A DNA stretch of 15,375 bases, taken from the NCBI GenBank assembly GCA_002440625.1, contig DJUV01000279.1, positions 1 through 15,375 on the forward strand, read 5' to 3'. This stretch comes from Rhodobacteraceae bacterium UBA6273. Its GTDB lineage: Bacteria; Pseudomonadota; Alphaproteobacteria; Rhodobacterales; Rhodobacteraceae. This document shows, piece by piece, positions 1-7,095 of the stretch. Both the position numbers and the translations under genes were made by a program. A model generated the notes under the pieces. The model saw only the letters and a program-made list of their open reading frames with translations, did no database searches and had not been told where the DNA came from. The first letter of the stretch is position 1. Each line of letters begins with the position of its first letter.

Positions 1-312
1 CCCTTCGCGTTCATGCAGGACTACACCGTACATGGGTGGCAGGATCACCATTTTGCCAAACTTCCCAAGGGTTCGCGGGGAATTGACCAATACATCGGAG
101 ACCCTGACATGATCGGTGTCGGGCATGGTTCGGCGTTCGTCGGCGCGAGAATGCAGGCACTCTTTGATGCCGGCGCGCCTGCGATCGCGACCGATCCTCA
201 CCCCGACAATGAACGGGCGATTGCTGTCTACAGGAAACTGGGTTTCGAGCCGTTCGGACCGCGTCAGGAAACCCAGTGGGGCCTGATCTTGCCGATGATG
301 GCGAGGCGCTAG
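1..312 (+). CDS. GNAT-family N-acetyltransferase, aminoglycoside 6'-acetyltransferase-like (3' part only)
   Basis: The frame is open to the left edge of the window, so the start and N-terminal part are missing. The ATG at 13 is internal to the reading frame and is probably not the start. The 103 visible residues form the C-terminal half of a GNAT domain. The segment YIGDPDMIGVGHGSAFV resembles the acetyl-CoA-binding region of AAC(6')-type enzymes. It is followed by DPHPDNERAIAVYRKLGFE, the typical GNAT beta-alpha element (N-x-x-A-x-x-x-Y-x-x-x-G-F). Such enzymes transfer acetyl from acetyl-CoA to an amine. Many chromosomal relatives have unknown substrates, so resistance is not implied. The gene converges on rpiB with an 85-bp gap. 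Family: confident. Substrate: unknown. Confidence 0.85.
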   Translation, partial: PFAFMQDYTVHGWQDHHFAKLPKGSRGIDQYIGDPDMIGVGHGSAFVGARMQALFDAGAPAIATDPHPDNERAIAVYRKLGFEPFGPRQETQWGLILPMMARR

Positions 313-397
313 GCGGCGGGCAGTCCCCAGCAGCCATGTCCGCCAGGCCGACCAGCGTAGCTCTGAGACTTGGCTTTTCGTTGGCCTTTGCCGCCTT

Positions 398-847
398 TTA
401 CGCCTCCGGCGCCTCGATCATCTCCACCCGCGTCGCATGGCGCCCGCCTTCAAACTCGGCGCCGAGGAACGCATCCACGATCTCAAGCGCCAGCCCCTCA
501 CCCACCACCCGCGCGCCGATGGACAGCATGTTGGCGTCGTTGTGCTGGCGGATCATCCGGGCCGAGAACGTGTCGGAACAGACGCCGCAGCGGATGCCCT
601 TGACCTTGTTCGCCGCCATCATGATGCCCTGGCCGGTGCCGCAAAGGATGATGCCAAGCCGGCAGTCGCCGGAAGCGACCAGCGCCGCAGCCGCTTGCCC
701 GTGCTTCGGGTAATGCGTGCTCTCAGGCGTCACCGGCCCGATGTCGACCACCTCCCAGCCTTGCGCCGAGACATGTGCGGCAATGGCCTGACGAAGCGGA
801 ATGGCGGCATGGTCGCTGGACAGCGCGACGCGGCGGCTGGCGGTCAT
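398..847 (-). CDS. rpiB: Ribose-5-phosphate isomerase B (RpiB/LacAB family)
   Basis: This 149-residue cytoplasmic enzyme interconverts ribose 5-phosphate and ribulose 5-phosphate in the non-oxidative pentose phosphate pathway. Its length is normal for RpiB. The N-terminal SSDHAA motif (His12), the CGTGQG loop with the catalytic-type Cys69, and HNDANMLSIGAR (His102) are all present and in family order. A good Shine-Dalgarno (AAGGAG) lies a few bases before the ATG at 847. Some family members isomerise allose 6-phosphate or other sugar phosphates, which sequence alone cannot exclude. The nearest upstream gene on the same strand ends 132 bp away, so rpiB may be read from that gene or from its own promoter. 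A nucleoside hydrolase, which releases ribose, lies nearby on the other strand. Confidence 0.93.
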   Translation of the reverse strand: MTASRRVALSSDHAAIPLRQAIAAHVSAQGWEVVDIGPVTPESTHYPKHGQAAAALVASGDCRLGIILCGTGQGIMMAANKVKGIRCGVCSDTFSARMIRQHNDANMLSIGARVVGEGLALEIVDAFLGAEFEGGRHATRVEMIEAPEA

Positions 848-866
848 GGAAGCGCTCCTTTTACCG

Positions 867-885
867 AAGGCGGTCTCGCCGCCTT
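867..885 (-). promoter_or_regulatory. Small hairpin in the rpiB leader
   Basis: A perfect 7-bp inverted repeat (AAGGCGG / CCGCCTT with a 5-nt loop, TCTCG on the + strand) sits just upstream of the rpiB ribosome-binding site. No T-run follows on either strand, so it does not look like a terminator. It could influence translation or mRNA stability. Nothing beyond the symmetry supports a function. Confidence 0.3.
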
Positions 886-979
886 GGATCAGGAGGTCTT
901 CGCTTCGTCAATCTGTTTTGGAGCCGCGCGACAAAGTGGCCGCCGCGCGGGTGAACACCGGGCCTGACGGACCGGCGGC

Positions 980-1882
980 TTACTCCGCCGCCATCGCCGG
1001 GACGAGGTTGCCCACGACATCGACGCCGCGCATCTGCGCAATGGTGTCGAGGTCGGCGACAAAACGCCCGCGCAGGTCGGCGAGCGGCAGTCCGGCAAAG
1101 CCCGCCTCGCGCGGCAACTGCGGCTGGCGGGCGTGGAAGGCGAGGATGCGGTCACGCTGGCCGGGGGCAAAGCGCCCGCCCTGCCGGTAGTGCCTTTGCA
1201 CCATGGCAATGGCGCTTTCGGTGATCTCAGGCATCCGCGCGGCCTGAACCAGATGCGGCGCCCTGAAGCCGGGCAGAAGATGCGCGAGAAGTTCCTGCGG
1301 CGCCGGACGCTCGGCAAGGATGGTGACATGGCGCGCCTCAAGACCGTCGCGCAACGCCTCGACCACCTCGGTCCAACCGCCGGAGAAGTTCATCATCGCC
1401 GGCGCGTAGTCGGCGAAAGGCTCCATCTGCCGGTCGAGCGCGAAGCGGCGCCAGGCGGCGACGAAAAGCGTGTCATAGGGCTTCACGACCATGACCAGCC
1501 GGTCGACCGGACGGCCAAGGGCAGCGCGCAGCGCTTCGGCGCGCTGGCGGGCGGTCGGATAGAAGCGGCCGCCAAGAAGCCCGGCCATGCGCCCGGCAAG
1601 ATCGTGTTCGCTGATAAGGAAGCGCTCCGCCCCGCGATAGGAAGAGGCGAGCGCCCCGCCGATGGCGGCGACATGGTCGCAGATATCGCTGAACTGGTGC
1701 CTGGGTTCGGGGAAAGCACAGTCGAAGCGGCCGCCCTCGGCGCCGCCGCGCCCCGGATAGGCAAGGTCGACACCGGCCTCGGTCAGCGCCTGGCGGTTTG
1801 CGCCCAGCACTGTCTGAAACTCTTCCGCACCACAACAATGGGAACCAGCATGCACTACGATCTGACTGTTGCTTGCGAACAT
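980..1882 (-). CDS. Sulfotransferase-like protein with degenerate PAPS-binding motifs
   Basis: This is a 300-residue predicted soluble protein. The N-terminus (IVVHAGSHCCGAEEFQ, about residues 8-23) aligns by eye with the HAG-x-HKTGTT-x-x-Q loop of bacterial sulfotransferase-like proteins. It is followed by the usual N-R-x-x-L-x-x-x-G segment. The P-loop lysine and threonines are replaced (HKTGTT to HCCGAE). The later region VVKPYDTLFVAAWR resembles the second cofactor motif (R-x-x-x-x-x-x-x-S-x-Y) but with Lys and Ala. I infer a sulfotransferase fold that has probably lost PAPS binding. The function is unknown. A possible ribosome-binding site (AAGGG) lies about 9 nt before the ATG at 1882. 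The gene is divergent from the nucleoside hydrolase gene and upstream of rpiB. Confidence 0.6.
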   Translation of the reverse strand: MFASNSQIVVHAGSHCCGAEEFQTVLGANRQALTEAGVDLAYPGRGGAEGGRFDCAFPEPRHQFSDICDHVAAIGGALASSYRGAERFLISEHDLAGRMAGLLGGRFYPTARQRAEALRAALGRPVDRLVMVVKPYDTLFVAAWRRFALDRQMEPFADYAPAMMNFSGGWTEVVEALRDGLEARHVTILAERPAPQELLAHLLPGFRAPHLVQAARMPEITESAIAMVQRHYRQGGRFAPGQRDRILAFHARQPQLPREAGFAGLPLADLRGRFVADLDTIAQMRGVDVVGNLVPAMAAE

Positions 1883-1929
1883 GTGGCGGCCCTTCCAGCT
1901 TACGGGTTAACCATCCGCACCAAATATGG

Positions 1930-1949
1930 CGAAGGTTGGGCAACTTTCG
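1930..1949. promoter_or_regulatory. Near-perfect 20-bp palindrome, candidate operator
   Basis: The sequence CGAAGGTTG-GG-CAACTTTCG has two 9-base arms that pair at eight positions, with one G·T pair. It lies in the 162-bp divergent region between the sulfotransferase-like gene (-) and the nucleoside hydrolase gene (+). Its size and placement suit a dimeric transcription factor. No regulator gene adjoins it, and I could not find clear -35/-10 elements around it. Confidence 0.35.
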
Positions 1950-2044
1950 GTTGTACTCGGGCCATTCAACTCATCCCCGCCCGGCGCCCGCCTCCACTGG
2001 ACAATCGGTAGCCTCAAAGCCACAGTCCGGCGATGGAGGTATTC

Positions 2045-2983
2045 ATGACCGCGCAAAAGATCATCATCGACACCGATCCCGGCCAGGACGACGCCGTGGC
2101 GATTCTCCTCGCTCTGGCCTCGCCGGAGATCGAGGTTCTGGGCCTCACCTGCGTTGCGGGAAACGTGCCGCTGCCGCTGACGGTGAAGAACGCGCTGACG
2201 ATCTGCGAGCTTGCCGAGCGGACGGACCTGCCGGTCTATGCGGGCTGCGAGTCGCCGCTTGAAAGGACGCTCGTCACCGCCGAGCATGTCCACGGCAAGA
2301 CCGGGCTTGACGGCATCGCTTTGCCTGAGCCGACGATGGCGCTCGCCGAAGGCCATGCCGTCGATTTCATCATCGACACGCTCCGGCGCGAGCCTGCGGG
2401 AACGGTCACGCTCTGCCCCATCGGCCCGCTGACCAACCTCGCCGCCGCCTTCAGCCGCGCGCCCGACATCGTCGCCCGGGTCAAGCGTATCGTCCTGATG
2501 GGCGGCGCCTATTTCGAGGTCGGCAACATCACCCCCGCCGCCGAGTTCAACATCTATGTCGACCCGGAGGCCGCCGACATCGTCTTCCGGTCGGGCGTGC
2601 CGCTCGTCGTGATGCCGCTCGACGTCACCCACAAGGTTCTGACCACGCGGGCGCGGATCGCTGCCATCGCGGCACTCGGCACCCCGGCCGCCGAGGCGGT
2701 GGCAAGCTGGACCGGCTTCTTCGAACGCTTCGACAAGGAGAAATACGGCTCCGAAGGCGCGCCTCTGCATGACCCCTGCGTCATCGCCTGGCTGCTGAAG
2801 CCCGAGCTTTTCGGGGGCCGGGAGATCAACGTCGAGATCGAGCTTGAGGGCAGATACACCACCGGCATGACCGTCGCCGACTGGTGGCGGGTGACGGACC
2901 GGGCGCCGAACGCGCTTTTCATCCGCGATGTCGATGCCGACGGATTCTATGCGCTTCTGACCGAGCGGCTCGCGCGGCTCTGA
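2045..2983 (+). CDS. Inosine/uridine-preferring-type nucleoside hydrolase
   Basis: This 312-residue enzyme hydrolyses the N-glycosidic bond of ribonucleosides to a free base and ribose. The Ca2+-binding signature DTDPGQDD is at residues 9-16. It is followed by [11 protein letters not shown]-x-x-x-DPEAA (about residues 167-177), MPLDVTHK and LHDP with the catalytic-type His242-Asp243. Length and motif order fit the IU-NH family (E. coli RihA/B/C group). I chose the ATG at 2045 over the in-frame ATG at 2033 because GGAGGT ends 4 nt before it, overlapping the upstream codons. Base preference (purine or pyrimidine) cannot be read from the sequence. selO starts 49 bp downstream on the same strand, apparently with its own promoter. 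With rpiB nearby, ribose salvage is a reasonable theme, but no ribokinase is seen. Confidence 0.93.
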   Translation: MTAQKIIIDTDPGQDDAVAILLALASPEIEVLGLTCVAGNVPLPLTVKNALTICELAERTDLPVYAGCESPLERTLVTAEHVHGKTGLDGIALPEPTMALAEGHAVDFIIDTLRREPAGTVTLCPIGPLTNLAAAFSRAPDIVARVKRIVLMGGAYFEVGNITPAAEFNIYVDPEAADIVFRSGVPLVVMPLDVTHKVLTTRARIAAIAALGTPAAEAVASWTGFFERFDKEKYGSEGAPLHDPCVIAWLLKPELFGGREINVEIELEGRYTTGMTVADWWRVTDRAPNALFIRDVDADGFYALLTERLARL

Positions 2984-2997
2984 GGCATCGCGAAGCA

Positions 2998-3026
2998 TTC
3001 CCCTTCGCCACGCTAGTCCCTACATT
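2998..3026 (+). promoter_or_regulatory. Candidate selO promoter giving a leaderless start
   Basis: TACATT (3021-3026) matches the -10 consensus well. A weak -35 (TTCCCC, 2998-3003) lies 17 bp upstream. The expected transcription start, about 7 nt after the -10 box, falls on the A of the selO ATG at 3033. No clear Shine-Dalgarno is present apart from a G-run directly abutting the ATG, which fits a leaderless or near-leaderless mRNA. This is a by-eye prediction. Confidence 0.4.
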
Positions 3027-3032
3027 GGGGGC

Positions 3033-4457
3033 ATGACCCATGCCCTCCCCTTCGACAATTCCTACGCCCGGCTGCCGGAGCGGTTCTATGCCCGCCAGTC
3101 GGCCGAAAAGGTTGCCGAGCCGCGGCTGATCGCCGTCAACGAAAGGCTCGCCGAAAGGCTCGGCCTTGACGCCGGCCTGCTGACACGCCCGGAGTGGCTC
3201 CAGGTCTTCGCCGGCAACGCCGTGCCCGAAGGCGCGGAGCCCTTGGCGCAGGCCTATGCCGGGCATCAGTTCGGCGGCTGGGTGCCGCAGCTTGGCGACG
3301 GGCGGGCGCTTCTTCTGGGCGAGGTCGTCGCACCGGACGGCGCGCGCTTCGACATCCAGTTGAAAGGCTCCGGTCCGACGCCTTTCTCGCGCCGGGGCGA
3401 CGGGCGGGCGGCGACCGGGCCGGTGATCCGCGAATATGTCGTGTCCGAAGCGATGGCGGCGCTTGGCGTCCCGACCACCAGGGCGCTCGCCGCCGTCGCC
3501 ACCGGCCAGCCGGTCTGGCGCGAGATGCCCGAGCCGGGCGCCGTCCTGACCCGGGTGGCCGCGAGCCACATCCGCGTCGGCACCTTCCAGTACTTCGCGG
3601 CACGAAGCGATGTGGAGGCGCTGGGGCTTCTGACCGAACATGTCATCGCCCGCCACTACCCCGGTGCCGACGGTCCCCTTGGTCTTCTCGACGGGGTCGT
3701 CGCGGCACAGGCGCGGCTCATCGCCCGCTGGATGAGCCTTGGCTTCATCCACGGCGTCATGAACACCGACAACATGGCGGTGTCGGGCGAAACCATCGAC
3801 TATGGTCCCTGCGCCTATATGGACGGCTACGATCCGAAGAAGGTCTTTTCCTCGATCGACCAGCATGGCCGCTACGCCTATGGCAACCAGCCGCAGGTGG
3901 CGCTCTGGAACCTTGCGCAATTTGCCTCCTGTCTCATTCCGCTGATGGGCGAGGAGGCAGCGGCGATCGAGGAAGCCACCGCCTCGATCAACCGCTTCGC
4001 CGACATCTATCAGGCCGAATGGCTCAGGCTCTTCGGCCAGAAGATCGGGATCGAGGCGGCGGGCGAAGCGGATGCCGGGCTGATCCACGGCCTTCTGAAT
4101 GTGATGGCGGCGCAAGGGGCCGATTTCACCCGCACCTTCCGGGGCCTCGCCGATGACAGGGCTCAGGATGAATTCGCCGATCGCGCACCTTTCGAGGACT
4201 GGGCCAAGGGTTGGCAGGCGCGGCTTGCCCGCGAATCCGGGGCCGAGGCACGAATGCGGGACGCAAACCCCGCCGTGATCCCGCGCAACCACCGGGTGGA
4301 AGAGGCGATCCAGGCCGCCCGAAAAGGCGACTACGCCCCCTTCCAGCGGCTGAACCGCATCCTCGCCTCCCCCTGCGATCTCGCGGCGGATGACGCCGAT
4401 TACGCCCGCGCGCCCCTGGAGGACGAAGTCGTCCGCCGCACCTTCTGCGGGACCTGA
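3033..4457 (+). CDS. selO: Protein adenylyltransferase SelO (YdiU family)
   Basis: SelO is a pseudokinase-fold enzyme that transfers AMP from ATP to Ser/Thr/Tyr of target proteins and is linked to redox stress. The 474 residues carry the family signatures [18 protein letters not shown] (about 75-92), [18 protein letters not shown] with Lys111 and Arg119/Arg121, and HGVMNTDNM with Asp246-Asn247. [10 protein letters not shown] follows, with the metal-binding Asp256. These positions match the active site described for E. coli SelO. The protein ends in FCGT. The Cys is third from the C-terminus, where the animal protein has selenocysteine and E. coli has Cys. The downstream EEP gene starts 2 nt after the stop, so the two are probably co-translated. 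Confidence 0.96.
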   Translation: MTHALPFDNSYARLPERFYARQSAEKVAEPRLIAVNERLAERLGLDAGLLTRPEWLQVFAGNAVPEGAEPLAQAYAGHQFGGWVPQLGDGRALLLGEVVAPDGARFDIQLKGSGPTPFSRRGDGRAATGPVIREYVVSEAMAALGVPTTRALAAVATGQPVWREMPEPGAVLTRVAASHIRVGTFQYFAARSDVEALGLLTEHVIARHYPGADGPLGLLDGVVAAQARLIARWMSLGFIHGVMNTDNMAVSGETIDYGPCAYMDGYDPKKVFSSIDQHGRYAYGNQPQVALWNLAQFASCLIPLMGEEAAAIEEATASINRFADIYQAEWLRLFGQKIGIEAAGEADAGLIHGLLNVMAAQGADFTRTFRGLADDRAQDEFADRAPFEDWAKGWQARLARESGAEARMRDANPAVIPRNHRVEEAIQAARKGDYAPFQRLNRILASPCDLAADDADYARAPLEDEVVRRTFCGT

Positions 4458-4459
4458 TC

Positions 4460-5155
4460 TTGATCCGGGTCGCGAGCTACAACGTCCACAAATGCCTCGG
4501 CATGGACCGCCGCCGCCAGCCCGAACGTATCGTCTCGGTGCTGGCCTCGCTCGACGCGGACATCGTGGCCTTGCAGGAGGTTGACCACCGCCTCGGCGGC
4601 CGCCCCGCCGCCCTGCCCGCGGCGATGATCGCCGAGCGTACCGACCTTTCGCCCCTGCCCTATGCGCTTGGGCCACTGAGCCTTGGCTGGCACGGCCAGA
4701 CCATCCTCGTGCGCCGTTCGCTGAACGTCAGCGCCATCCGCCGGCTGGAACTGCCGGGGCTTGAGCCGCGCGGCGCGATCCTCGCCGAAGTGGAAACCCC
4801 GCAAGGGCCGATCCGCATCGTCGGCGCCCATCTCGGCCTCATCCGCCGCTACCGGCTGATGCAGTTCGCCGCGATCCGCGCCGCGCTCAGCCGCCGCACG
4901 CCGATGCCGACGGCGATCCTTGGCGACTTCAACGACTGGTCCAAGCGAGGCTCGGGCGAGATCCTTGGCACCGGCTACCGGATGCACGTACCGGGGCCGA
5001 GCTTCCCGGCCCCGCGCCCGGTCGGCGCGCTCGACCGCATTCTCGTGGGGGATGGCCTGCACCTGATGGATGCCGGCGTCCATGCTACCGCCCCGGCGCG
5101 CATCGCCTCGGACCACCTGCCGATCTGGGCAAACCTTCGGCTCGAAGGCGCGTGA
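4460..5155 (+). CDS. Endonuclease/exonuclease/phosphatase family protein
   Basis: This is a 231-residue metal-dependent phosphoesterase of the EEP (DNase I/ExoIII-like) superfamily. The conserved residues are all present: Asn8 in SYNVHK, Glu40 in LQEVD, His124 in GAHLG, Asp156 and Asn158 in LGDFND, Asp192 in ALDRI, and Asp218-His219 in SDHLPI. It has no signal peptide, so it should be cytoplasmic. The conserved SYNVHK begins at residue 6, which forces a start at the TTG (4460). No ATG or GTG is available in frame without losing the motif. TTG start, 2-nt gap and lack of a strong Shine-Dalgarno point to translational coupling with selO. The substrate (nucleic acid, phospholipid or inositol phosphate) cannot be told. 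Short bacterial homologues are mostly uncharacterised. Confidence 0.9.
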   Translation: MIRVASYNVHKCLGMDRRRQPERIVSVLASLDADIVALQEVDHRLGGRPAALPAAMIAERTDLSPLPYALGPLSLGWHGQTILVRRSLNVSAIRRLELPGLEPRGAILAEVETPQGPIRIVGAHLGLIRRYRLMQFAAIRAALSRRTPMPTAILGDFNDWSKRGSGEILGTGYRMHVPGPSFPAPRPVGALDRILVGDGLHLMDAGVHATAPARIASDHLPIWANLRLEGA

Positions 5156-5210
5156 CGCCTGCCCCATGACGCTTGCCTCTCTGCGCGCCTCGGGGTAATC
5201 AGCAAGGCAG

Positions 5211-5284
5211 GCGGGTGTAGCTCAATGGCAGAGCAGAAGCTTCCCAAGCTTACGACGAGGGTTCGATTCCCTTCACCCGCTCCA
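5211..5284 (+). tRNA. tRNA-Gly (anticodon CCC)
   Basis: The gene folds into a complete cloverleaf. The 7-bp acceptor stem is GCGGGTG/CACCCGC. The D arm is GCTC/GAGC, and the anticodon stem closes the loop TTCCCAA, giving anticodon CCC at 5243-5245. The T arm is GAGGG/CCCTT with loop TTCGATT, followed by discriminator T and an encoded CCA at 5282-5284. It decodes the GGG glycine codon. A possible -10 (GGTAAT, 5194-5199) and -35 (TTGCCT, 5173-5178) are spaced only 15 bp apart and are weak. No terminator separates it from the small secreted-protein gene downstream. Confidence 0.97.
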
Positions 5285-5333
5285 CTCCTGTGACGACCGT
5301 TTCTTGCAAACAAACTGCACGAGGAGCTACCCG

Positions 5334-5573
5334 ATGAAACTTAGCTATCTTGTCGTGACTGCTTTCTTGGCGTCGGCAATGCCCGCGATGGCGGGTCAGT
5401 GCCCGAACTTGATGAAGCAGTATGAGGACGCGCTGGCTGCTTCTGCGGCCGACGACGCGACCAAGGCCCAAGCCAACGAGCTTTACGAAAAGGGCAAGGC
5501 CGCGCATGAGGCGGGCGACCATGCCACCTCGGAAGCAGACCTTGGCGAGGCGATCAAGCTGATCAGCGGCTGA
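5334..5573 (+). CDS. Small secreted protein with helical-repeat-like mature part, function unknown
   Basis: This 79-residue precursor has a clear Sec signal peptide: MKL, a hydrophobic stretch, and AMA-G as the probable cleavage site after residue 20. The roughly 58-residue mature part is Ala/Glu/Lys-rich and predicted helical. Its pattern ELYEKGKAAHEAGDHATSEADLGEA resembles one tetratricopeptide-type helix pair, and it holds a single Cys near the new N-terminus. The ATG at 5334 is preferred because ACGAGGAG lies 8 nt upstream and the signal peptide begins there; an in-frame TTG at 5304 is unlikely. The gene starts 49 bp after tRNA-Gly with no visible terminator or strong promoter between. 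It is probably periplasmic. No function can be assigned. Confidence 0.82.
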   Translation: MKLSYLVVTAFLASAMPAMAGQCPNLMKQYEDALAASAADDATKAQANELYEKGKAAHEAGDHATSEADLGEAIKLISG

Positions 5574-5583
5574 TACGCACGCA

Positions 5584-5612
5584 GGGGCGCGGACTGACGC
5601 TGCCCGCGCCCC
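5584..5612 (+). terminator. Strong GC hairpin after the small secreted-protein gene
   Basis: A perfect 9-bp inverted repeat (GGGGCGCGG / CCGCGCCCC) with an 11-nt loop starts 10 bases after the stop codon of the 79-residue protein. The T-tract is poor (GAAATTCGGCTTTATT), so it may be an inefficient or Rho-assisted terminator, or simply a 3' stabilising hairpin. Confidence 0.5.
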
Positions 5613-5686
5613 GAAATTCGGCTTTATTCCCTGCGCTTGGCGGGATAGGACACCGCGCATCCCCCATTGGCAGGAAAGGTCTAGCC

Positions 5687-6040
5687 ATGAGCGAAATCAT
5701 CAGACTTGAAGTCGGCAAGCGCATGTCGAATGCCGTCATCCACGGCGGCATCGTGCGCCTTGCCGGGATCGTCGGCGAACCCGGCGGCGATGTCGGGCAG
5801 CAGACCAGGGATTGCCTGGCCGAGATCGACCGCCTCCTGGCGCTGGCCGGGTCGGACAAGACCCGCATCCTGCGCGCGCAGATCTGGCTCGCGGACATCA
5901 ATCGCGACTTTGGCGCGATGAACGCGGTCTGGGACGGCTGGGTGCCGCAGGGCCACACGCCGGCACGCGCCACGGGCGAGGCGAAACTCGCCACGCCGGA
6001 CTACCTTGTCGAGATCATCATCGACGCCGCGCAGGCCTGA
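5687..6040 (+). CDS. RidA-family (YjgF/YER057c/UK114) protein
   Basis: This 117-residue protein belongs to the Rid family. Archetypal members hydrolyse reactive enamine/imine intermediates from PLP-dependent dehydratases, releasing ammonia and a 2-keto acid. Visible elements are the N-terminal strand ending in NAVIHGGIVRLAGIV, the helix QQTRDCLAEIDRLLALAG and the strand ILRAQIWLADI. PARAT (Arg94) follows, aligned with the catalytic Arg105 of RidA, then LATPDYLVEI. The PAR-A-T context differs from the PARSCV of canonical RidA, so it may belong to one of the Rid2-7 subfamilies. AGGAAAGG upstream of the ATG at 5687 is the ribosome-binding site. It converges on the ureohydrolase gene, with a 27-bp gap. 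Confidence 0.9.
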   Translation: MSEIIRLEVGKRMSNAVIHGGIVRLAGIVGEPGGDVGQQTRDCLAEIDRLLALAGSDKTRILRAQIWLADINRDFGAMNAVWDGWVPQGHTPARATGEAKLATPDYLVEIIIDAAQA

Positions 6041-6047
6041 TTGCCTT

Positions 6048-6078
6048 TGGCCGCGCGGGGTTTAGCCTCACGCGGCCA
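6048..6078. terminator. Inverted repeat between convergent genes, possible bidirectional terminator
   Basis: A perfect 8-bp inverted repeat (TGGCCGCG / CGCGGCCA, 15-nt loop) spans the gap between the RidA-family gene and the ureohydrolase gene. It overlaps the ureohydrolase stop codon. There is no T-run on either side, so termination is a guess based on position. Confidence 0.35.
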
Positions 6079-7018
6079 TCACGCAGAGAATTTCGAACAT
6101 CAGCGAAGCGCCAAGCCAGGCGGTCTGGCCGTTGATGTCGACGGGCGGCGACACCTCCACCATATCGGCGCCGGCGAGGGTCATCCCCCGGCATTCCCGC
6201 ACCACCTCGATCGCCTGGAAGGCGTTCGGCCCGCCCCATTCCGGGGTCCCTGTGCCGGGCGCCACGGCCGGATCGACAAAGTCGATGTCGTAGGAAAGAT
6301 AGGCGGGCGCCGTCCCGACGATCTCCCGCGCTTCGGCCATCACGTCGGGGATGCCTCGGGCGAAAAGCTCCTCGATGCGGACAATGCGGATGCCGTTCGC
6401 CTTTGCGAAATCGGTGTCGATATTGTCATAGGTCGTACCCCTGATCCCGATCTGGATCATCCGCTTGGGATCAAGCAGCCCCTCCTCCACCGCGTTTCGG
6501 AAGGGGTTGCCATGGGTCAGGGTCTTGCCGCCGAAATAGGCCGGGTAAAGGTCGGTATGGCTGTCGAAATGCACAAGGCCGAGGGGGCCACCTTTGGCGA
6601 TCCCACGCAGCACCGGCAGGGTGCAAAGATGGTCGCCCCCAGCCGACAGCGGGCGGATACCGCGCGCGTGGAGCGCGGCAAAGTAAGTCTCGAACCGCGC
6701 CAGCGTATCCGGCCCGTCAACCGGGTTCGGCCCGGCATCGCCGAGGTCGGCACAGTTCGCCTTTTCGAAGGGCCGGAACCCCGTCGCGCCGTTCTGCGCC
6801 CGGATCATGGTCGAGGCATCGCGAAGTGCTCGCGGCCCGTGGCGGGGGCCGGGCCGGTTGGTGGTGCCGCCGTCCCATGGCAGGCCGACAAGGCCGATCT
6901 GGACGTCACCCGCGCGCGGATGACCTTCGGGCACATAGGGCAGGCGCATGAAGGTGGCGATCCCGGCGAAACGCGGTAGTTCCATGCCGGAGATCGGCTG
7001 AAAGAATTTGTCGACCAT
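6068..7018 (-). CDS. Ureohydrolase: agmatinase / guanidinobutyrase-type
   Basis: This 316-residue dimanganese ureohydrolase removes urea from a guanidino compound. The metal ligands are visible: His130 in GGDH, Asp152/His154/Asp156 in HFDSHTD, and Asp244/Asp246 in SYDIDFVDP. The N-terminus (QPISGMELPRFAGIATFMRL) and C-terminus (VEVSPP, LLCVM-like ending) resemble Pseudomonas GbuA/GpuA (guanidinobutyrase/guanidinopropionase) more than E. coli SpeB. The product may therefore be gamma-aminobutyrate or beta-alanine rather than putrescine. PGTGTPEWGG has Trp261 where most relatives have Ile or Val. The ATG at 7018 is preferred over an upstream in-frame start (7042) because GAGGAGAG lies 7 nt before it. 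The gene stands alone, divergent from a secreted-protein gene. Confidence 0.9.
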   Translation of the reverse strand: MVDKFFQPISGMELPRFAGIATFMRLPYVPEGHPRAGDVQIGLVGLPWDGGTTNRPGPRHGPRALRDASTMIRAQNGATGFRPFEKANCADLGDAGPNPVDGPDTLARFETYFAALHARGIRPLSAGGDHLCTLPVLRGIAKGGPLGLVHFDSHTDLYPAYFGGKTLTHGNPFRNAVEEGLLDPKRMIQIGIRGTTYDNIDTDFAKANGIRIVRIEELFARGIPDVMAEAREIVGTAPAYLSYDIDFVDPAVAPGTGTPEWGGPNAFQAIEVVRECRGMTLAGADMVEVSPPVDINGQTAWLGASLMFEILCVMAA

Positions 7019-7095
7019 GGTTTTCTCTCCTCGTTGCGGCAAGCATTGCAGTCCGCCCCGTCAAGGTAAAGCCTGCGTGTCCCGAAGCCGCTTCA

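Noticed and set aside
905..960. CCGCGCG/CGCGCGG inverted repeat downstream of the sulfotransferase-like gene
   Set aside because: Low-complexity CG alternation without a T-tract. Such repeats are expected by chance at this GC content.
1907..2998. Minus-strand open frame of 363 residues opposite the nucleoside hydrolase
   Set aside because: Shadow of a gene with complete catalytic motifs; the composition is typical of antisense translation.
2919..4676. Long minus-strand open frame (585 residues) opposite selO
   Set aside because: It mirrors the well-supported selO gene, is rich in Arg/Gly/Pro/His with no domain, and arises from the high GC content suppressing stops.
6041..6979. Plus-strand open frame of 312 residues opposite the ureohydrolase
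   Set aside because: The opposite strand holds all six metal ligands of a ureohydrolase, and this frame has no family features.
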